In this document: in pieces, positions 36,973 through 46,707 of the stretch | How the letters are laid out: each line of letters opens with the position of its first letter | How positions within the stretch are numbered: position 1 is the first letter of the stretch | DNA from: Xanthobacter agilis | GTDB taxonomy: Bacteria > Pseudomonadota > Alphaproteobacteria > Rhizobiales > Xanthobacteraceae | Assembly: GCF_021730435.1 (NCBI RefSeq) | Contig: NZ_JABWGX010000011.1 | Coordinates: 62,001 to 126,000, forward strand | Length of the DNA stretch: 64,000 nucleotides | Direction: 5' to 3' | Notes under the pieces: model-generated | The model's database searches: none | What the model saw: the letters and a program-made list of their open reading frames with translations, nothing else | Told to the model about the DNA's origin: nothing | Program-made: the position numbers and the translations under genes

Positions 36973-39900
36973 ATGCGCTTCACCGACATCTTCGTCCGGC
37001 GCCCGGTGCTCGCCCTGGTGGTGAGCGCGCTGATCCTGGTGATCGGGCTTCGCGCCATGTTCGCGCTGCCGATCCTTCAGTATCCGCAAATGCAGAATGG
37101 CGTGGTGACCATCACCACCACCTATGCCGGCGCCGATGCCGACATCATCGCCGGGTTCATCACCGCGCCGCTGGAAAACGTCATCGCCCAGGCCAACGGC
37201 ATCGACTACATGACCTCGTCGAGCCAGACCGGGGTCAGCACGATCAACGTGAACCTGCGGCTGAACTACGACACCGGCAAGGCGCTCACCGAGATCAGCA
37301 CCAAGGTCAGCTCGGTTCTGGACCAGTTGCCCAACGGCACCCAGCAGCCGATCCTCGCCCTGAAGGTGGGGGCGACCATCGACGCCATGTACATCGCCTT
37401 TTCCAGCACCATCCTGGCCGAGAACGAGGTAACCGACTATGTGGCGCGGGTGGTGCAGCCCAAGCTTCAGGCGGTCGCGGGCGTGCAGGTGGCGGAGATC
37501 CTGGGCGGCAAGAACTTCGCGTTGCGGGCCTGGCTCGACCCCGACAAGCTGGCGGCGCATGGCCTCACCGCCACCGACGTGGCAACCGCGCTCGGCACCA
37601 ACGATTACATCTCCGGTGTCGGCACCACCAAGGGCCGGCTGATCCAGGTGAAGCTCTCGGCCGCCACCAATCTGCACACGGTGGAGGAGTTCCGGCAGCT
37701 CATCGTCAAGAACGTCTCGGGCGCGGTCATCCGTCTGAAGGACGTGGCGAATGTCACCCTCGGCAGCGACGACTACGATTCCAGGACCAGCTTCAACGGC
37801 AAGTCGGCGGTCTATGTGGGCATCCAGGTGGCGCCCTCGGCCAACCTGCTGGACGTGATCCGCGGCGTGCGGCAGGTGCTGCCCGCCATCTTCGCCGACC
37901 TGCCCACCGGCCTCTCCGGCACGGTGCTCTACGACGCCACCGACTTCGTGAACAGCTCCATCGAGGAAGTGGTCCGCTCCCTGTTCGAGGCGGCGGTGAT
38001 CGTCACGCTGGTGGTGTTCGCCTTCCTCGGCTCGTGGCGTTCGGTGCTGATCCCCATCGTGGCGATCCCGCTCTCGCTCATCGGCAGCTTCGCCGTGATG
38101 CTGGCGTTCGGCTTTTCCATCAATCTCCTGACCTTGCTGGCGCTGGTGCTCGCCATCGGCCTTGTGGTGGACGATGCCATCATCGTGGTGGAGGGCGTCA
38201 ACCGCCACCTGGAGCAGGGGCTGACGCCGCTAGACGCGGCCATCGCCGCCGCGCGCGAGCTGGCGAGCCCCATCATCGCCATGACGACGGTTCTGATCGC
38301 GGTCTATGTCCCGGTCGGCTTCCAGGGCGGGCTCACCGGCAGCCTGTTCACGGAATTCGCCTTCACCCTGGTCGCGGCGGTGCTGGTCTCGGCGGTGATC
38401 GCCCTGACCTTGTCGCCCATGAGCTGCGCCCATCTGCTGGCGCCCTACGATCCCGATGCCCGAACCCTGGACGCGCGGCTGGTGCGCGCCATCGACGGCA
38501 CCATGAAGGCCATCACCGCCGGCTACCGGCGGGCGCTCTCGGCCTCGCTGCGGCTGCTGCCGCTCACCCTCCTGTTCGGCGCCCTGGTGCTGTCGAGCAT
38601 CTATTGGCTGTACACCAATTCCACCGCGCAGCTGGCACCCCCCGAGGACGAGGGGGTCATCATGACCATGATGACCGCGGCGCCGAACGCCACGCTGGAG
38701 CAGCGCGAATTCTATGTGCAGCAGATTTACGCCATCCTCGACAAGCAGCCGGAGACCGACCTCGTCTTCCAGATCGACATGCCGGGAGAGGTCATCGGCG
38801 GCTGGGTGCTGAAGCCATGGGGCGAGCGCAAGCAATCTGCGCTCGCGCTGGCCCCGCTCATCCAGCGGGAGTTCGACAAGATCGCCGGCGTCCGCGTGGC
38901 CGCCTTCCAGCTGCCGCCCCTGCCCGGCAGCAGCGGGCTGCCGATCCAGTTCGTGCTGAAGTCGAATGATTCCTACCAGCGGCTCTATGAGGCCTCGCAG
39001 AACTTCCTCGCCGAGGCGATGAAAAGCGGCAAGTTCATCTTCCTCGACAGCGACATGAAGATCGACCAGCCGCACGCCACCATCCATTTCGACCGTGACA
39101 CGGTCTCGAGTCTCGGCCTCAACATGAGCGACGTGGGCGCGGCCATGGCGACCCTGCTCGGCGGCAGCTACACCAATTATTTCGACCTCGGTGGAAAGTC
39201 ATACAAGGTCATTCCCCAGGTGATGCAGCTGCATCGGCTCAATACCGATCAGCTTCTTAACTATTACATCCGGGCCGGGGACGGCACGAACGTGCCGCTG
39301 TCGACCATCGCCCGGATCGAGATGAAGACCGTTCCGCAATCGCTCAACCACTTCCAGCAGCTCAATTCCTCCACCATTTCGGGCATCGCCATGCCGGGCG
39401 TGTCGGACGGGGAGGCCCTGGCGGAGCTGCAGGCGATCGCGGCCCGGGCCCTGCCGTCCGGCTACAGCATCGACTACGCCGGGGCGTCGCGGCAGCTGGA
39501 GCACGAATCCAACGGCTTCGTCACCACCTTCGCGCTCGCCCTCGTCATCATCTTCCTGGCGCTGGCGGCGCTGTTCAACAGCTTCCGCGATCCGCTCATC
39601 ATCCTGGTGTCGGTGCCCATGTCGCTGGCGGGGGCTCTCGTCTTCATCTGGCTCGGCATCGGCGGCGCCAGCATCAACATCTACACCCAGGTCGGCCTGG
39701 TGACGCTGATGGGCCTCGTCAGCAAGCACGGCATCCTGATGGTGGAGGTGGCGAACGGGCTGCGCGAGGCGGGACGCACCAAGCGCGAGGCGATCATCGA
39801 AGCCGCCTCCATCCGCCTGCGGCCGATCCTCATGACCACGGCCGCCATGGTGCTGGGCGTGACCCCGCTCATCATCGCCACCGGCGCGGGCGCCAACTCG

Positions 39901-40038
39901 CGCTATAACATGGGCCTTGTGATCGCGTCCGGCCTGGCCATCGGCACCTTCTTCACCTTGTTCGTGGTGCCGGCCTTCTACCTTCTCATCAGCCACAACC
40001 GCGAGACGCCGGCGGCCGAGACCGCCGCCACCCCCTGA
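36973..40038 (+). CDS. RND (HAE1/AcrB-like) inner-membrane efflux pump
   Basis: A 1021-residue, twelve-helix proton-driven exporter. It opens with FTDIFVRRPVLALVVSALIL, and helix 4 carries LALVLAIGLVVDDAIIVVEG with the paired Asp residues of the proton relay; the GYRRAL start of the second half and the SKHGILMVEVANGLREAG motif of helix 10 are as in AcrB/MexF-type pumps. Being the last of three pump genes directly after the NRPS genes, it most likely secretes the lipopeptide, in the way PvdRT-OpmQ serves pyoverdine; this substrate is inferred from position. A short C/G hairpin with TTT overlaps the stop (about 40031-40050). Confidence 0.94.
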   Translation: MRFTDIFVRRPVLALVVSALILVIGLRAMFALPILQYPQMQNGVVTITTTYAGADADIIAGFITAPLENVIAQANGIDYMTSSSQTGVSTINVNLRLNYDTGKALTEISTKVSSVLDQLPNGTQQPILALKVGATIDAMYIAFSSTILAENEVTDYVARVVQPKLQAVAGVQVAEILGGKNFALRAWLDPDKLAAHGLTATDVATALGTNDYISGVGTTKGRLIQVKLSAATNLHTVEEFRQLIVKNVSGAVIRLKDVANVTLGSDDYDSRTSFNGKSAVYVGIQVAPSANLLDVIRGVRQVLPAIFADLPTGLSGTVLYDATDFVNSSIEEVVRSLFEAAVIVTLVVFAFLGSWRSVLIPIVAIPLSLIGSFAVMLAFGFSINLLTLLALVLAIGLVVDDAIIVVEGVNRHLEQGLTPLDAAIAAARELASPIIAMTTVLIAVYVPVGFQGGLTGSLFTEFAFTLVAAVLVSAVIALTLSPMSCAHLLAPYDPDARTLDARLVRAIDGTMKAITAGYRRALSASLRLLPLTLLFGALVLSSIYWLYTNSTAQLAPPEDEGVIMTMMTAAPNATLEQREFYVQQIYAILDKQPETDLVFQIDMPGEVIGGWVLKPWGERKQSALALAPLIQREFDKIAGVRVAAFQLPPLPGSSGLPIQFVLKSNDSYQRLYEASQNFLAEAMKSGKFIFLDSDMKIDQPHATIHFDRDTVSSLGLNMSDVGAAMATLLGGSYTNYFDLGGKSYKVIPQVMQLHRLNTDQLLNYYIRAGDGTNVPLSTIARIEMKTVPQSLNHFQQLNSSTISGIAMPGVSDGEALAELQAIAARALPSGYSIDYAGASRQLEHESNGFVTTFALALVIIFLALAALFNSFRDPLIILVSVPMSLAGALVFIWLGIGGASINIYTQVGLVTLMGLVSKHGILMVEVANGLREAGRTKREAIIEAASIRLRPILMTTAAMVLGVTPLIIATGAGANSRYNMGLVIASGLAIGTFFTLFVVPAFYLLISHNRETPAAETAATP

Positions 40039-40148
40039 GAGGGGTTTACATCCGCACGGGCGCACGTCATCCCCTCGCCATTCTTGCGCGTCCACATCTC
40101 CCGCAGGAAAATCCACCCCTCGCCTGAAGATGATCCAAGGAACCGGGA

Positions 40149-40946
40149 ATGCCCGAAGCAAACGGCACCGAGGCGGAGTGGTTCGAGCGGGACGCGCCGT
40201 TTCGTCTCGTTTCGGCAAGCGGGGTGATGGCCGGGGCCATGTCGCTCAACCGGTTACCGCTTGCGCAGTTGGAGGCTCAGGCGGACGAGGTCTTGAGCCC
40301 GTTGGAGGCCGCCCGTCTCACCGACCGGCTCGCGCCGCGTCGCCGACACTCGTTCCTGGCCGGTCGGCGCGCGGCCAAGCAGGCCCTGCGCCACCTGCTG
40401 CCGTCCGCGGCGGCGCGCGACTTCCATGTCTTGCCCGGCGTGCTGGAGCAGCCGGTGGTTTCCGGCCCCGGGGTCTCCAATCTCCAGGTCACCTTGTCCC
40501 ACACCGGAACGCTGGCGGTGGCGCTGGCGCATCCCGAGGCCTGCCCCATGGGCGTGGATCTGGAACAACTGAGCCCGGAGCATCGCCCCGTGCTGCGCGA
40601 ACAGGCCGGAGCCCGCGAGCAGGCTTTGGCGATGACAGCCCTGGATCTCGACGAAGACCGAAGACTGCTCCTGCTCTGGTGCCTGAAGGAGGCCCTCTCC
40701 AAAGCGCTGCGATGCGGCCTCACCGTACCGTTCGACCTGCTGGAGGTGGCGACCCTGGACCCCGCTCCGAGCGGTGCGCGCGCGCGATTTTCCAACTTCG
40801 GGCAATATGAGGGCTTCGCCTTTTGCAGGGGGGACCTGTGCCTTGCCGCCGTGCTGCCGCACACCGTGCAGTGGCTCGGCGCGAACGGCACCGAGCCGGT
40901 CACCACCTTGGCCGCGTGGCTGGGAGCCGCGGCCCCCGCCGCCTGA
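40149..40946 (+). CDS. Sfp-type 4'-phosphopantetheinyl transferase
   Basis: A 265-residue enzyme that converts apo carrier domains to the holo form with CoA. The two family signatures are present: GVDLEQL (Asp137 and Glu139 for Mg2+) and WCLKEALSKA (Glu181, Lys185), preceded by SHTGTLAVAL. The N-terminal RRHSFLAGRRAAKQAL fits the EntD/Sfp group. It ends the plus-strand biosynthetic block and would activate the five ACP/T domains encoded nearby plus the FAAL-linked ACP. Confidence 0.93.
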   Translation: MPEANGTEAEWFERDAPFRLVSASGVMAGAMSLNRLPLAQLEAQADEVLSPLEAARLTDRLAPRRRHSFLAGRRAAKQALRHLLPSAAARDFHVLPGVLEQPVVSGPGVSNLQVTLSHTGTLAVALAHPEACPMGVDLEQLSPEHRPVLREQAGAREQALAMTALDLDEDRRLLLLWCLKEALSKALRCGLTVPFDLLEVATLDPAPSGARARFSNFGQYEGFAFCRGDLCLAAVLPHTVQWLGANGTEPVTTLAAWLGAAAPAA

Positions 40947-41065
40947 AAGCCGCGGCATGGCGCTCCGCGTCGCGATCCGGCCGCGCGCGTAAATCCGACG
41001 CCGCTCCCCGAAGTCCCGGCCCTTCCCTCGCCCTTCCCTTGCCCGACCCTGGCCAGGACCGCGCT

Positions 41066-42553
41066 TCACGCCCTCGCTTCACGCCCCCTTGCCCGAGCTT
41101 CGACCGGCGCCACGCGGGGTGGGTGCGACAACCGGGTGGGCGTGCCATGCCCTTCGAGCGCCGGCTTAAGCTTGGGACCCGCCCCTTCCCGCTCGTCGCC
41201 CTTATCCAGATGAACTTCGTCCAGGAACGTCCGCATTTCCGCCTGCAACGTCTCCAATTGCTGGCGGAGACCATCCGCGGCGGAAAACAGGCGGCCGGCC
41301 GTCGTCTTCGATTCCAGAACCGCGCCCGCGACCAGGGAGATTCCATCGGACACCTCAAGGGTGCCCTTCGAGACATGGTCGATGGTGCCCGTGATGGCCC
41401 TCGCCGCATCTTCCTGGTTGCGAACCGTTGCGGAAATGGCCCCGGTCGCGGTGTTGAGCACGGCGATCGTGCCGGCGATGCGTTCGATATCCGCGAGGGT
41501 CTCTCGGGTATCCAACTGGACCGCCTCAATCTGGGACCGGATTTCCGATGTCGCCTTGCCGGTCCGCCCCGCGAGCTGCTTGACCTCCTCCGCCACCACG
41601 GCAAACCCCTGGCCTGCCGCGCCGGCATGGACCGCCTCGATGGTCGCATTGAGAGCCAGCAGATGCGTCTTGCCGGCAATCTCGCTGATCATGCCGACGA
41701 TGCCGCTGATCCGGCCCGCGGCCTCCGACAAGGTCGTGACCTTGGCGCGCGCCTGGCCGGCATTTTGCGCCGCACAGGCCGCAACATCCGTGGAGTGCTT
41801 CACCTGGCTGCCGATGTCCTGCACCGATGCCGACAGCTTGATGCCGGCGGTCACCGTCGCCTCCACGTCGGCGGATGCCCGGTCGGCAGCCGCCACCACC
41901 GCCGCCGACCGTCGCGCGGTCTCCTCCGCGAAGGCGGTCATGCCCTGCGCCGTGGCGTGCAGCTCGGTCATCGACGCTGAAATGACGGAAACCACCGCGC
42001 CGACAGAGTTCTCGAAGGACAGGGCCACACGATCGAGCATGGCGCGCCGGTCCCGTCGTCCGGCCCGGAGATAGACATCGAGGGCAAGCTCCATGTCGAG
42101 CATGGCGACCCGGATCAGGGCGCTTTGAAGCTCGGTTGCGCGACGGCGCTTGCGGCGGTCCGGGAGAGCACCGCGCGCGCCCTCCGCGCCGATCGCCGCC
42201 ACCGCCTGGCTGATGAGGAAGCTGTAGCCGCCGATGTACCAGCGGGGCTCCAGCCCGAGCCTGTGGTGCATCTCGCCGATGCGCATCACCGAGGTGTCGT
42301 ATTCCGCATCGAACCGCCCATCGAGGATCACCGCCCAATGATCGAGCTGGAGGCCCTTGGCCCGACTCATTGCCGCCCCATCGGCGAAGAACCGACGCGT
42401 TTCCGGTATCCCTCCCAGATGCGCGTAGAACGCATCGAGCACCGGAGAAAGAACGGCGAGGATGGTCGTCTTCGATGATCTCAGGAGCGCGACAGTATCC
42501 TCGTCGATCAGGTTGAATTGCAGTCTGTCCATGGCTTTCAAGACCCCGCCCAT
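41066..42553 (-). CDS. Globin-coupled methyl-accepting transducer
   Basis: A 495-residue soluble sensor with no membrane segment. Residues ~1-165 form a protoglobin domain ([15 protein letters not shown], then [20 protein letters not shown]; the His before RLGL is the expected haem ligand). A coiled region leads to a chemoreceptor signalling domain with [20 protein letters not shown] and [20 protein letters not shown]. Such HemAT-like proteins sense O2 and drive aerotaxis or other outputs. It lies next to nifA, pointing the same way, which fits oxygen-aware nitrogen fixation, but it is separated by 126 bases and no CheA/CheW genes are close. The start could also be the ATG at 42532. Confidence 0.85.
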   Translation of the reverse strand: MGGVLKAMDRLQFNLIDEDTVALLRSSKTTILAVLSPVLDAFYAHLGGIPETRRFFADGAAMSRAKGLQLDHWAVILDGRFDAEYDTSVMRIGEMHHRLGLEPRWYIGGYSFLISQAVAAIGAEGARGALPDRRKRRRATELQSALIRVAMLDMELALDVYLRAGRRDRRAMLDRVALSFENSVGAVVSVISASMTELHATAQGMTAFAEETARRSAAVVAAADRASADVEATVTAGIKLSASVQDIGSQVKHSTDVAACAAQNAGQARAKVTTLSEAAGRISGIVGMISEIAGKTHLLALNATIEAVHAGAAGQGFAVVAEEVKQLAGRTGKATSEIRSQIEAVQLDTRETLADIERIAGTIAVLNTATGAISATVRNQEDAARAITGTIDHVSKGTLEVSDGISLVAGAVLESKTTAGRLFSAADGLRQQLETLQAEMRTFLDEVHLDKGDEREGAGPKLKPALEGHGTPTRLSHPPRVAPVEARARGREARA

Positions 42554-42679
42554 CCCTGCAACACTCTCGCCGCCGAGGGACGCCGGCGCGGCGGAGATGG
42601 GCCTTGCTCCCCGATCGCGCGACGGTGGAACGCCGGCTGCCACCGGCATCTGCCGCACCGCGCGCGATCGGGCCGAGGC

Positions 42680-44392
42680 TCAGAATTTCTTGACGTCGAT
42701 ACCGTGCCGGTTCAGCGCGTAAGCCACCTGGCGCGGCGTCAGATTGAGCAGGCGCGCCGCTTTTGCCTGCACCCAGCCAGCCGTCTCCATCGCGTCGAGC
42801 AGCATTTCGGCATCGGGCAGGCGCGGGATGTGAACCCGCGCCGCGCTTCGCCTCGCGACGCCGCGCCCGGACATCTCGACGGTCCGGGCATCTGCGGCCG
42901 GGTCCGGCATGTCGAACGGCGAGCACGACGACAACCGCTCCGCCCCTGTGAGGACGTCGTCCTCGGGTGGACATCCGGTGTCCTCGCGATAGAGGCTCCG
43001 CGAGCGCCCCTCTCCGGCAGCGAATCGGCGCTGGCCCCGCGACGCAACCCTCAGGTGACGCGCCAGCAGGCCGGCGGGACACCCCTCGCCCCGGCAGGCG
43101 AAATCCGTGGCCTCGATCTGCGGCCCCTGCGCCAGAATAGCGGTGCGCCGGATGCAGTTCTCAAGCTCGCGCACATTGCCGGGAAACGCGCAGGCGCGCA
43201 CGACCTCAAGGGCCGAGGCGCCGAGCTTCAGGCGGGTGTGGTTCTCGGCATTGAAGCGCTGCAGGACATGGCGGGCGAGCACCGGAATGTCGCCGGGCCG
43301 ATCCCGCAACGCCGGCAGCAGGATGGGCACGACGCCCAGGCGATAATAGAGATCGGCCCGGAAAACGCCCATCGCCACGGCCGTTTCGAGATCCCGATTG
43401 GTGGCGGCCACGATCCGCACGTCCACCTTCAGCGTCCGCGTCCCGCCGACCCGCTCGAACTCCCCCTCCTGCAGCACCCGCAACAGCTTGGCCTGGAAGC
43501 CCGCGGAGATGTCGCCAATCTCATCAAGGAACAAGGTGCCGCCATCGGCCAGCTCGAATCGGCCTTTGCGCGCCGCCAGGGCTCCCGTGAAAGCGCCCTT
43601 CTCGTGGCCGAAAAGCTCCGACTCCAGCATCGTTTCCGGCAGCGCCGCGCAATTGACCTTCACGAACGGCCCGGCCCGGCGGGGGGACAGGTGGTGAACC
43701 GCCTGGGCGAACAGCTCCTTGCCGGTACCGCTCTCGCCGCGCAGCAGCACGGCGAGAGCGCTCCCCGCCACCCGCGCCACCTTGTCCAGCGCCGCCCCCA
43801 AGGCCGCGCTGGACCCGACGATGCCCAGGTCGCGCGGGCGCGGCGGCGCGCCGGGCGGCGTCTCCACCGGCGGCGCCAACTCCTTCGGTGGCGGGGCCAC
43901 GCGCAACGCGGCCGCCACGAGGCTCGCCACCACGGTCAAAACCCGCAGATCCTCGTCGCAACTGCCCGCCATGCCCGACCGCCGCAGGCGCTCCACGCTC
44001 AAGGTGCCGACCACCCGGCCCGCTTCCTTTATGGGCACGCCGATACGGACCTCCTTGTCTCCCCCCGCGCAACCCGGCGTGCGCGCCACGGACGGCAGCG
44101 CCGTGTCGGCGATTTCCGCCAGAAAGGCGCCACCCGCGCGCTCCGCCGCCGCGCTGGCCTCTCCAGCGCCGGCGGCGAGCGGACGCGGAGCGCCGGTGTC
44201 GTCAACGATGCAGACAAGCCCATGATCGAGCCCGCAGAAACGCGACAGGACGCCCAGGGCCGCGCCGATGGCGCACGCCGGCGGCTGCGGCTCGGCGAGG
44301 ATCTCGGCGATCTCGCACACCCCCGACAGCGCCACATCGGCATCGCCGGGCGGAAGGGGAATCGCCTCGGAGGGCGGGGACATCACGTTCAT
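42680..44392 (-). CDS. nifA: NifA, sigma-54-dependent nitrogen fixation activator (O2-responsive type)
   Basis: A 570-residue activator. N-terminal GAF-like domain ([17 protein letters not shown] ... [20 protein letters not shown]), AAA+ domain with Walker A GESGTGKE, the GAFTGA loop contacting sigma-54 and GNVRELENC, then a Fis-type helix-turn-helix ending [20 protein letters not shown], which is NifA wording rather than VnfA/AnfA. Across the AAA+/linker junction the cysteines fit C-X11-C-X19-C-X4-C exactly, the metal-binding oxygen and redox switch of rhizobial NifA. The start at 44392 has GGAGA nine bases ahead. It follows vnfENX and the nfu gene on the same strand after 120 bases, an unusual home for nifA. 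Confidence 0.9.
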   Translation of the reverse strand: MNVMSPPSEAIPLPPGDADVALSGVCEIAEILAEPQPPACAIGAALGVLSRFCGLDHGLVCIVDDTGAPRPLAAGAGEASAAAERAGGAFLAEIADTALPSVARTPGCAGGDKEVRIGVPIKEAGRVVGTLSVERLRRSGMAGSCDEDLRVLTVVASLVAAALRVAPPPKELAPPVETPPGAPPRPRDLGIVGSSAALGAALDKVARVAGSALAVLLRGESGTGKELFAQAVHHLSPRRAGPFVKVNCAALPETMLESELFGHEKGAFTGALAARKGRFELADGGTLFLDEIGDISAGFQAKLLRVLQEGEFERVGGTRTLKVDVRIVAATNRDLETAVAMGVFRADLYYRLGVVPILLPALRDRPGDIPVLARHVLQRFNAENHTRLKLGASALEVVRACAFPGNVRELENCIRRTAILAQGPQIEATDFACRGEGCPAGLLARHLRVASRGQRRFAAGEGRSRSLYREDTGCPPEDDVLTGAERLSSCSPFDMPDPAADARTVEMSGRGVARRSAARVHIPRLPDAEMLLDAMETAGWVQAKAARLLNLTPRQVAYALNRHGIDVKKF

Positions 44393-44512
44393 GCCGTTTT
44401 CTCCGCTGGTACGGCTGCGGGCGGAGCGGAAACACGCTCGTTCGAAGCGCCGCCTCAAGGCCGCGTCCTGGAGCAGCGCCGCAATGCGCAACCCTGCCGC
44501 TGGGACACGGGG

Positions 44513-44839
44513 TCAGCCGATGATGGGAACGACCATCACCGGAATATCGAGCACGGCCATGAGCCGGCGGCGAATACCACCGAGCGTCTGGCCCGCGAGC
44601 GAGCACGACAGGCAGGTGCCGGTGAGGCGCACCTCCACCCGCTCACCGCGCACCGCGATCAGTTCGAGATCCCCGCCATCGGCGCGGATGATGGGTCGGA
44701 TCTCCTCGATGGTAGCGGCGATCAGAGCGAGGCGCTCGGCCTCGCTGAGCGTGGCGCGACCGGCGAAGGCGTCGGCGTCGTCCCCGCAGAGAACGGCGGG
44801 CGACGCATCGGACGAGGCAATGGCTGCGGTGTCGGTCAT
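44513..44839 (-). CDS. NifU C-terminal-like (NFU) iron-sulfur scaffold protein
   Basis: A 108-residue protein whose second half is an NFU domain: IEEIRPIIRADGGDLELI and a CxxC in TGTCLSCSLA, the [4Fe-4S] cluster ligands in this family. It lacks the N-terminal IscU-like part of full NifU. It would carry or deliver Fe-S clusters for the cofactor scaffold proteins encoded upstream. The ATG at 44839 has GGAG eight bases before it; a GTG at 44848 would overlap the vnfX stop. Last gene but one of the vnfENX run. Confidence 0.85.
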   Translation of the reverse strand: MTDTAAIASSDASPAVLCGDDADAFAGRATLSEAERLALIAATIEEIRPIIRADGGDLELIAVRGERVEVRLTGTCLSCSLAGQTLGGIRRRLMAVLDIPVMVVPIIG

Positions 44840-44844
44840 CGGGA

Positions 44845-45327
44845 TCACTCCAGCTCTTCAAGTGAGGACACGAGGCGATGGCTCTGGCCGGCGATGCCGG
44901 CGGCTGGCGGGACGGAAACGGTCGGCGCCTGCGCCTTGAGCCTGGCCTTCTCGACCCAGGCGAGGCCGCCATAAACGAGGGCGAGGCTGACTTCGTTGAG
45001 CAGGTCCACGATGTCGTGGCCGGTATCCACGATAATGGGCTGAATCCCCACGCCCATCAGCCGACGGATGGAGGACGTGCCGATGGAAGCCGCATAAACG
45101 GCATGGCAGCCCTCCAGAAAGTCAAGCTTGGCCAGCACCTTATCCTGAACGGTCCCGGTCAGGCCGGCGCGACCGCTTTCCCCCACCTGATCGGCTCTCA
45201 GGAACGCGCCGACGCCGATCAGGTCCGCCCGGCCGGGCGCGACATCGTACAGCACCAGGCTTTCGGCGCCGCCGAAGTGCAGGTTGACGGTGGTTTGGTC
45301 ATTGGAGGCGAAAGCGACCTTCAGCAT
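44845..45327 (-). CDS. vnfX: VnfX/NifX-family cofactor carrier
   Basis: A 160-residue member of the NifX/NafY dinitrogenase-cofactor-binding family: KVAFASNDQTTVNLHFGGAE at the N-terminus, LADQ-type loop, and RRLMGVGIQPIIVD near the end of the fold. NifX/VnfX bind NifB-co and cofactor precursors in transit to NifEN/VnfEN. Its ATG shares a base with the vnfN stop (TGATG) and it has GGAGGGAGG upstream, so it is tightly coupled to vnfN. The C-terminal VEKARLKAQAP extension is usual for NifX. Placement after vnfEN gives the symbol. Confidence 0.88.
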   Translation of the reverse strand: MLKVAFASNDQTTVNLHFGGAESLVLYDVAPGRADLIGVGAFLRADQVGESGRAGLTGTVQDKVLAKLDFLEGCHAVYAASIGTSSIRRLMGVGIQPIIVDTGHDIVDLLNEVSLALVYGGLAWVEKARLKAQAPTVSVPPAAGIAGQSHRLVSSLEELE

Positions 45328-46697
45328 CAGGACCTCCCTCCCACGGCCCGCGCGGGGGGCGCGGAGCGGTAGCGCGAGCGATACGGTGCGATTTCCTGGT
45401 AATGGGCGACGAGCAGATCCGCCGCCTTGAACACCAGACGGCGCGTGCCGCCGTAGCCGATGGCGGAATCCGCATGGGCGCCATAGGAATCATAGATCGG
45501 GAATCCGGCGCGCAGCAGCGTCGCGCCTGTGCGCGCGGCGATCTCCGCGCCGTGCGAATTGGTGACGATCATGTCCACCTGTTGCTCGCGCGCGAGCCAT
45601 TCGAGATCGGCCAGATCCCCCACCACCACGGTCTCCACCGGCAGGCTTGAGAGATGGCCGGCGCGGGTCGAGGACACCGCCGCCACCCGCGCGCCCATGG
45701 CGTGGAAAAAGCCAGTGAGCGCGGCCAAAAGATCTGCATCGGCAGCCACCGCCACACGAGCGCCGCCGAACTGGAACTGGCAATCCACCATGGCATCGGT
45801 GAGCCGCGCCCGCTGCCGTTCGATGCCGGCGGGCACATCTCGGCCGGAAATGTCGGCCAGCGCCAAAGTGAAGGCGTCGGCGGCCTCAAGGCCGGTGAGA
45901 CTGGCGAACCGCCGATCCGGCACGCCGGTGCGGGCCTTGAGGGCATCGGCCGCCTTGTCGAGGGAGGGACCAACCACCAGGGTTGCCACCGATTCCCCCA
46001 TGGTGGCGATGTCGGCGCGGCTGGTGCCGCCATAGGTGAGGGTGGAATAGCCCTCCTCGATCAGATGCCCGTCGAGGGAGCCGGCAAGGTCCGGCAGGAT
46101 GATGGGCCTAAGGCCGAACGCCTCGATCCAGTTCCTCACCTCGTCGAGATCGCCCGGCGAGAGCATGGCGGAGGCGAGAACATTCACCTGGCCGGCGCGC
46201 CGGCCAGCAAGGTCGGCCCGCGGCACCAGGGTTTCCACCATGGCGGTCACGGCGGCGGCAAATCCGCTCTCCAGACAGCCCAGGGTGTCGGATGCGCTCA
46301 CCGGCACCACCGCCACATGGGCAAAATCCGGACGGCGTTTGCGGAAGGCGGTGATGGTGCGGGGCACGTCGGCGCCCTGCATCTCGGAAAGCCCTGTGGT
46401 GACAAGGCCAATGACCCGCGGCCGGTTGGTTTCGCAGATGGTGGCCAACGCCTCCACCACGGCGTCGTCGGCCCCGAGCACGGTCGTGGTCTGATCCATG
46501 GCCGTGGTCTGGAGCGCGATCGGCTCGTTGAAATGACGCATGAAGAACAGCTTGTTGAAGCTGGTGCAGCCGCGCGCGCCGTGCTCCAGCGGCATGGCCT
46601 CGGCCAGCCCCAGGAACGCCAGCGAAGCGCCGATGGGCTGGCTCGCCTTCAGCGGATTCACCGCCAGCGGCTTGGTGGGCAGGACGATTTCAGCCAT
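45327..46697 (-). CDS. vnfN: VnfN, scaffold subunit for FeV-cofactor assembly
   Basis: A 456-residue NifN/VnfN homologue. It opens with NPLKASQPIGASLAFLGL and HGARGCTSFNKLFFMRHFNEP, the NifN-specific wording, and carries TTGLSEMQGADVPRTI and GGTSRADIATMGE further on. With VnfE it forms the tetramer on which the NifB-derived core is matured to FeV-co before transfer to apo-VnfDGK. Only ten bases separate it from vnfE. I call it vnfN rather than nifN because it lies in a vanadium nitrogenase cluster; the two are hard to tell apart by sequence alone. Confidence 0.9.
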   Translation of the reverse strand: MAEIVLPTKPLAVNPLKASQPIGASLAFLGLAEAMPLEHGARGCTSFNKLFFMRHFNEPIALQTTAMDQTTTVLGADDAVVEALATICETNRPRVIGLVTTGLSEMQGADVPRTITAFRKRRPDFAHVAVVPVSASDTLGCLESGFAAAVTAMVETLVPRADLAGRRAGQVNVLASAMLSPGDLDEVRNWIEAFGLRPIILPDLAGSLDGHLIEEGYSTLTYGGTSRADIATMGESVATLVVGPSLDKAADALKARTGVPDRRFASLTGLEAADAFTLALADISGRDVPAGIERQRARLTDAMVDCQFQFGGARVAVAADADLLAALTGFFHAMGARVAAVSSTRAGHLSSLPVETVVVGDLADLEWLAREQQVDMIVTNSHGAEIAARTGATLLRAGFPIYDSYGAHADSAIGYGGTRRLVFKAADLLVAHYQEIAPYRSRYRSAPPARAVGGRS

Positions 46698-46707
46698 CAC
46701 CGCGCCC

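Noticed and set aside
40947-41065. Direct repeats (CGCTTCACGCCC twice) between the phosphopantetheinyl transferase and the globin transducer
   Set aside because: Only two short copies in a low-complexity C/T-rich stretch; no further structure or mobile-element feature.
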